Shown in pieces: positions 63,026 through 64,000 of a DNA stretch of 64,000 nt (position 1 is its first letter; each line of letters starts with the position of its first letter). The position numbers and the translations under genes are program-made. This DNA is from Bradyrhizobium sediminis (GTDB taxonomy: Bacteria > Pseudomonadota > Alphaproteobacteria > Rhizobiales > Xanthobacteraceae), in NCBI RefSeq assembly GCF_018736085.1, contig NZ_CP076134.1, forward strand, positions 1,808,501 through 1,872,500. Reading direction: 5' to 3'. The notes beneath the pieces were generated by a model that was not told the DNA's origin, made no database searches, and saw only the letters and a program-made list of their open reading frames with translations.

Positions 63026-64000
63026 GTGAAGACAGCAATCACTGAAATGTTCGGCATCGAGCATCCCATCATTCAGGGCGGCATGCATTATGTCGGCTTT
63101 GCGGAGCTTGCATCCGCTGTCTCGAACGCCGGCGGCCTCGGCATCATCACCGGTCTGACGCAGCGGACGCCCGAATTGCTGGCCAAGGAGATTGCGCGCT
63201 GTCACGACATGACGGACAAGCCGTTCGGCGTAAACCTGACATTCCTGCCGGCATTCACCGCGCCGCCCTATCCGGAATACATCGCCGCCATCAGGGAAGG
63301 CGGCATCAAGGTTGTCGAAACCGCAGGACGCAGCCCGGAGCAATACATGCCGGCGCTCAAGGCGGCGGGCATCAAGGTCATCCACAAATGCACTTCGGTC
63401 CGCCATTCACTGAAAGCCGAGCAGATCGGCTGCGACGCGGTCAGCGTCGACGGCTTCGAATGCGGCGGGCATCCCGGCGAAGACGACATGCCGAACATGA
63501 TCCTGCTGCCGCGCGCCGCCGAGGAATTGAAGATTCCGTTCGTGGCGTCGGGAGGAATGGCGGATGCGCGCAGCCTGGTGGCGGCGCTGGCGATGGGCGC
63601 GGCCGGCATGAACATGGGCACGCGCTTCATTGCGACCAAGGAAGCGCCGGTGCATGACAACGTCAAGAAGGCACTGGTCGCCGCGTCCGAGCTCGACACC
63701 CGGCTTGTGATGCGCGCGCTCAGGAATACCGAGCGGGTGCTGAAGAACAAGGCCGTCGACCGCCTGATGGAAATCGAACGCGAGAAGGGCGCCGGCCTGA
63801 AGATCGCCGATATCCATGATCAGGTCGCCGGCGCCTATCCCAAGGTCATGATCGACGGCGATTTGGACGCGGGGGCCTGGAGCTGCGGGATGGTGGTCGG
63901 ATTGATCAAGGACGTGCCGACCGTGAAGGAACTGATCGACCGCATCATGGCGGACGCCGAGCGCATCATCCGCGAGCGTCTGATCGGATTCCTCGACGGC
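63026..64000 (+). CDS. nitronate monooxygenase (partial at right edge)
   Basis: 325 codons are visible and the frame is open at the window edge, so only a few C-terminal residues are missing by family length. An FMN-barrel start (IQGGMHYVGFAELASAVSNA, then GGLGIITG) and the flavin/catalytic His segment GFECGGHPGEDD are seen, as is ASGGMADARSLVAALAMGAA. These enzymes oxidise alkyl nitronates, detoxifying nitro compounds such as 3-nitropropionate; some act on other substrates. The start is GTG 63026 behind CCGGAGGAATTC. Confidence 0.9.
   Translation, partial: MKTAITEMFGIEHPIIQGGMHYVGFAELASAVSNAGGLGIITGLTQRTPELLAKEIARCHDMTDKPFGVNLTFLPAFTAPPYPEYIAAIREGGIKVVETAGRSPEQYMPALKAAGIKVIHKCTSVRHSLKAEQIGCDAVSVDGFECGGHPGEDDMPNMILLPRAAEELKIPFVASGGMADARSLVAALAMGAAGMNMGTRFIATKEAPVHDNVKKALVAASELDTRLVMRALRNTERVLKNKAVDRLMEIEREKGAGLKIADIHDQVAGAYPKVMIDGDLDAGAWSCGMVVGLIKDVPTVKELIDRIMADAERIIRERLIGFLDG

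Noticed and set aside
1..64000. CRISPR arrays and tRNA or rRNA genes
   Set aside because: No regularly spaced direct repeats and no cloverleaf or rRNA-like stretches were found by eye; a covariance-model scan was not possible.

Overview
The window looks like chromosomal DNA of a Bradyrhizobium-type alphaproteobacterium (Bradyrhizobium, Rhodopseudomonas and relatives). The evidence is high GC, dense CoA-dependent catabolic genes, many overlapping ATGA or TTGA gene junctions, and several long palindromic intergenic repeats of the kind common in that group. The genus call is inference. No rRNA, tRNA or CRISPR array was seen.

Layout. (a) 1-16 kb is a mosaic: a partial enamidase-like amidohydrolase, ferredoxin-NADP reductase, a dehydrogenase remnant beside an ISNCY/IS1202-like element, an orphan ABC binding protein, an IlvD paralogue, a PIG-L deacetylase, an HGSNAT-like membrane acyltransferase, a PIG-V-like mannosyltransferase, a NitT/TauT-type ABC transporter, an IS4-family element inserted in a palindromic repeat, and a NicX-like protein. 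(b) 16.2-22 kb is a minus-strand operon: alpha/beta hydrolase, acyl-CoA dehydrogenase, acyl-CoA ligase, octopine-dehydrogenase-like protein and 3-hydroxyacyl-CoA dehydrogenase. (c) 22-29.2 kb looks like an aerobic CoA-thioester route for 2-aminobenzoate (anthranilate): SDR, enoyl-CoA hydratase, aminobenzoyl-CoA monooxygenase/reductase fusion, MarR regulator, aminobenzoate-CoA ligase and RidA. Three promoters there share a TTTAA-GT-TTAAA-type inverted repeat, probably the MarR site. (d) 29.3-34.7 kb holds an HU-like protein with a strong terminator, a GlxA-type regulator, a tautomerase-like protein, a dienelactone hydrolase, a second acyl-CoA ligase and an enoyl-CoA hydratase. (e) 34.7-37.8 kb is a minus-strand Baeyer-Villiger monooxygenase, SDR and AhpD-like operon. 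(f) 38.1-49.4 kb is one tight operon: a fused double type III CoA-transferase, a five-gene dipeptide-type ABC importer and a single-chain biotin-dependent acyl-CoA carboxylase. (g) 49.4-56.8 kb is a regulatory and accessory zone: the 3' scrap of an RTX-like gene, small membrane-protein candidates, a LuxR-type regulator, an AraC-TPR regulator, a methyltransferase, a hydrolase and a GFA protein that has probably lost its stop by frameshift. (h) 56.8-64 kb holds a ketosteroid-dehydrogenase-like flavoprotein, a GMC oxidoreductase with a gluconate-dehydrogenase-subunit-3-like partner, an HxlR regulator with GTTC-N7-GAAC sites, an HCCA-isomerase-like DsbA-fold protein, an SDR lacking its catalytic Tyr, and a nitronate monooxygenase that runs off the end.

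Working together. Regions b-f describe a cell that imports organic acids or aromatic compounds, activates them as CoA thioesters, and degrades them by monooxygenation, beta-oxidation-like steps and carboxylation, with each unit under its own local repressor. The most novel unit is the transferase, importer and carboxylase operon, whose substrate cannot be read from sequence. The best-supported pathway is the aminobenzoyl-CoA cluster and its shared operator.
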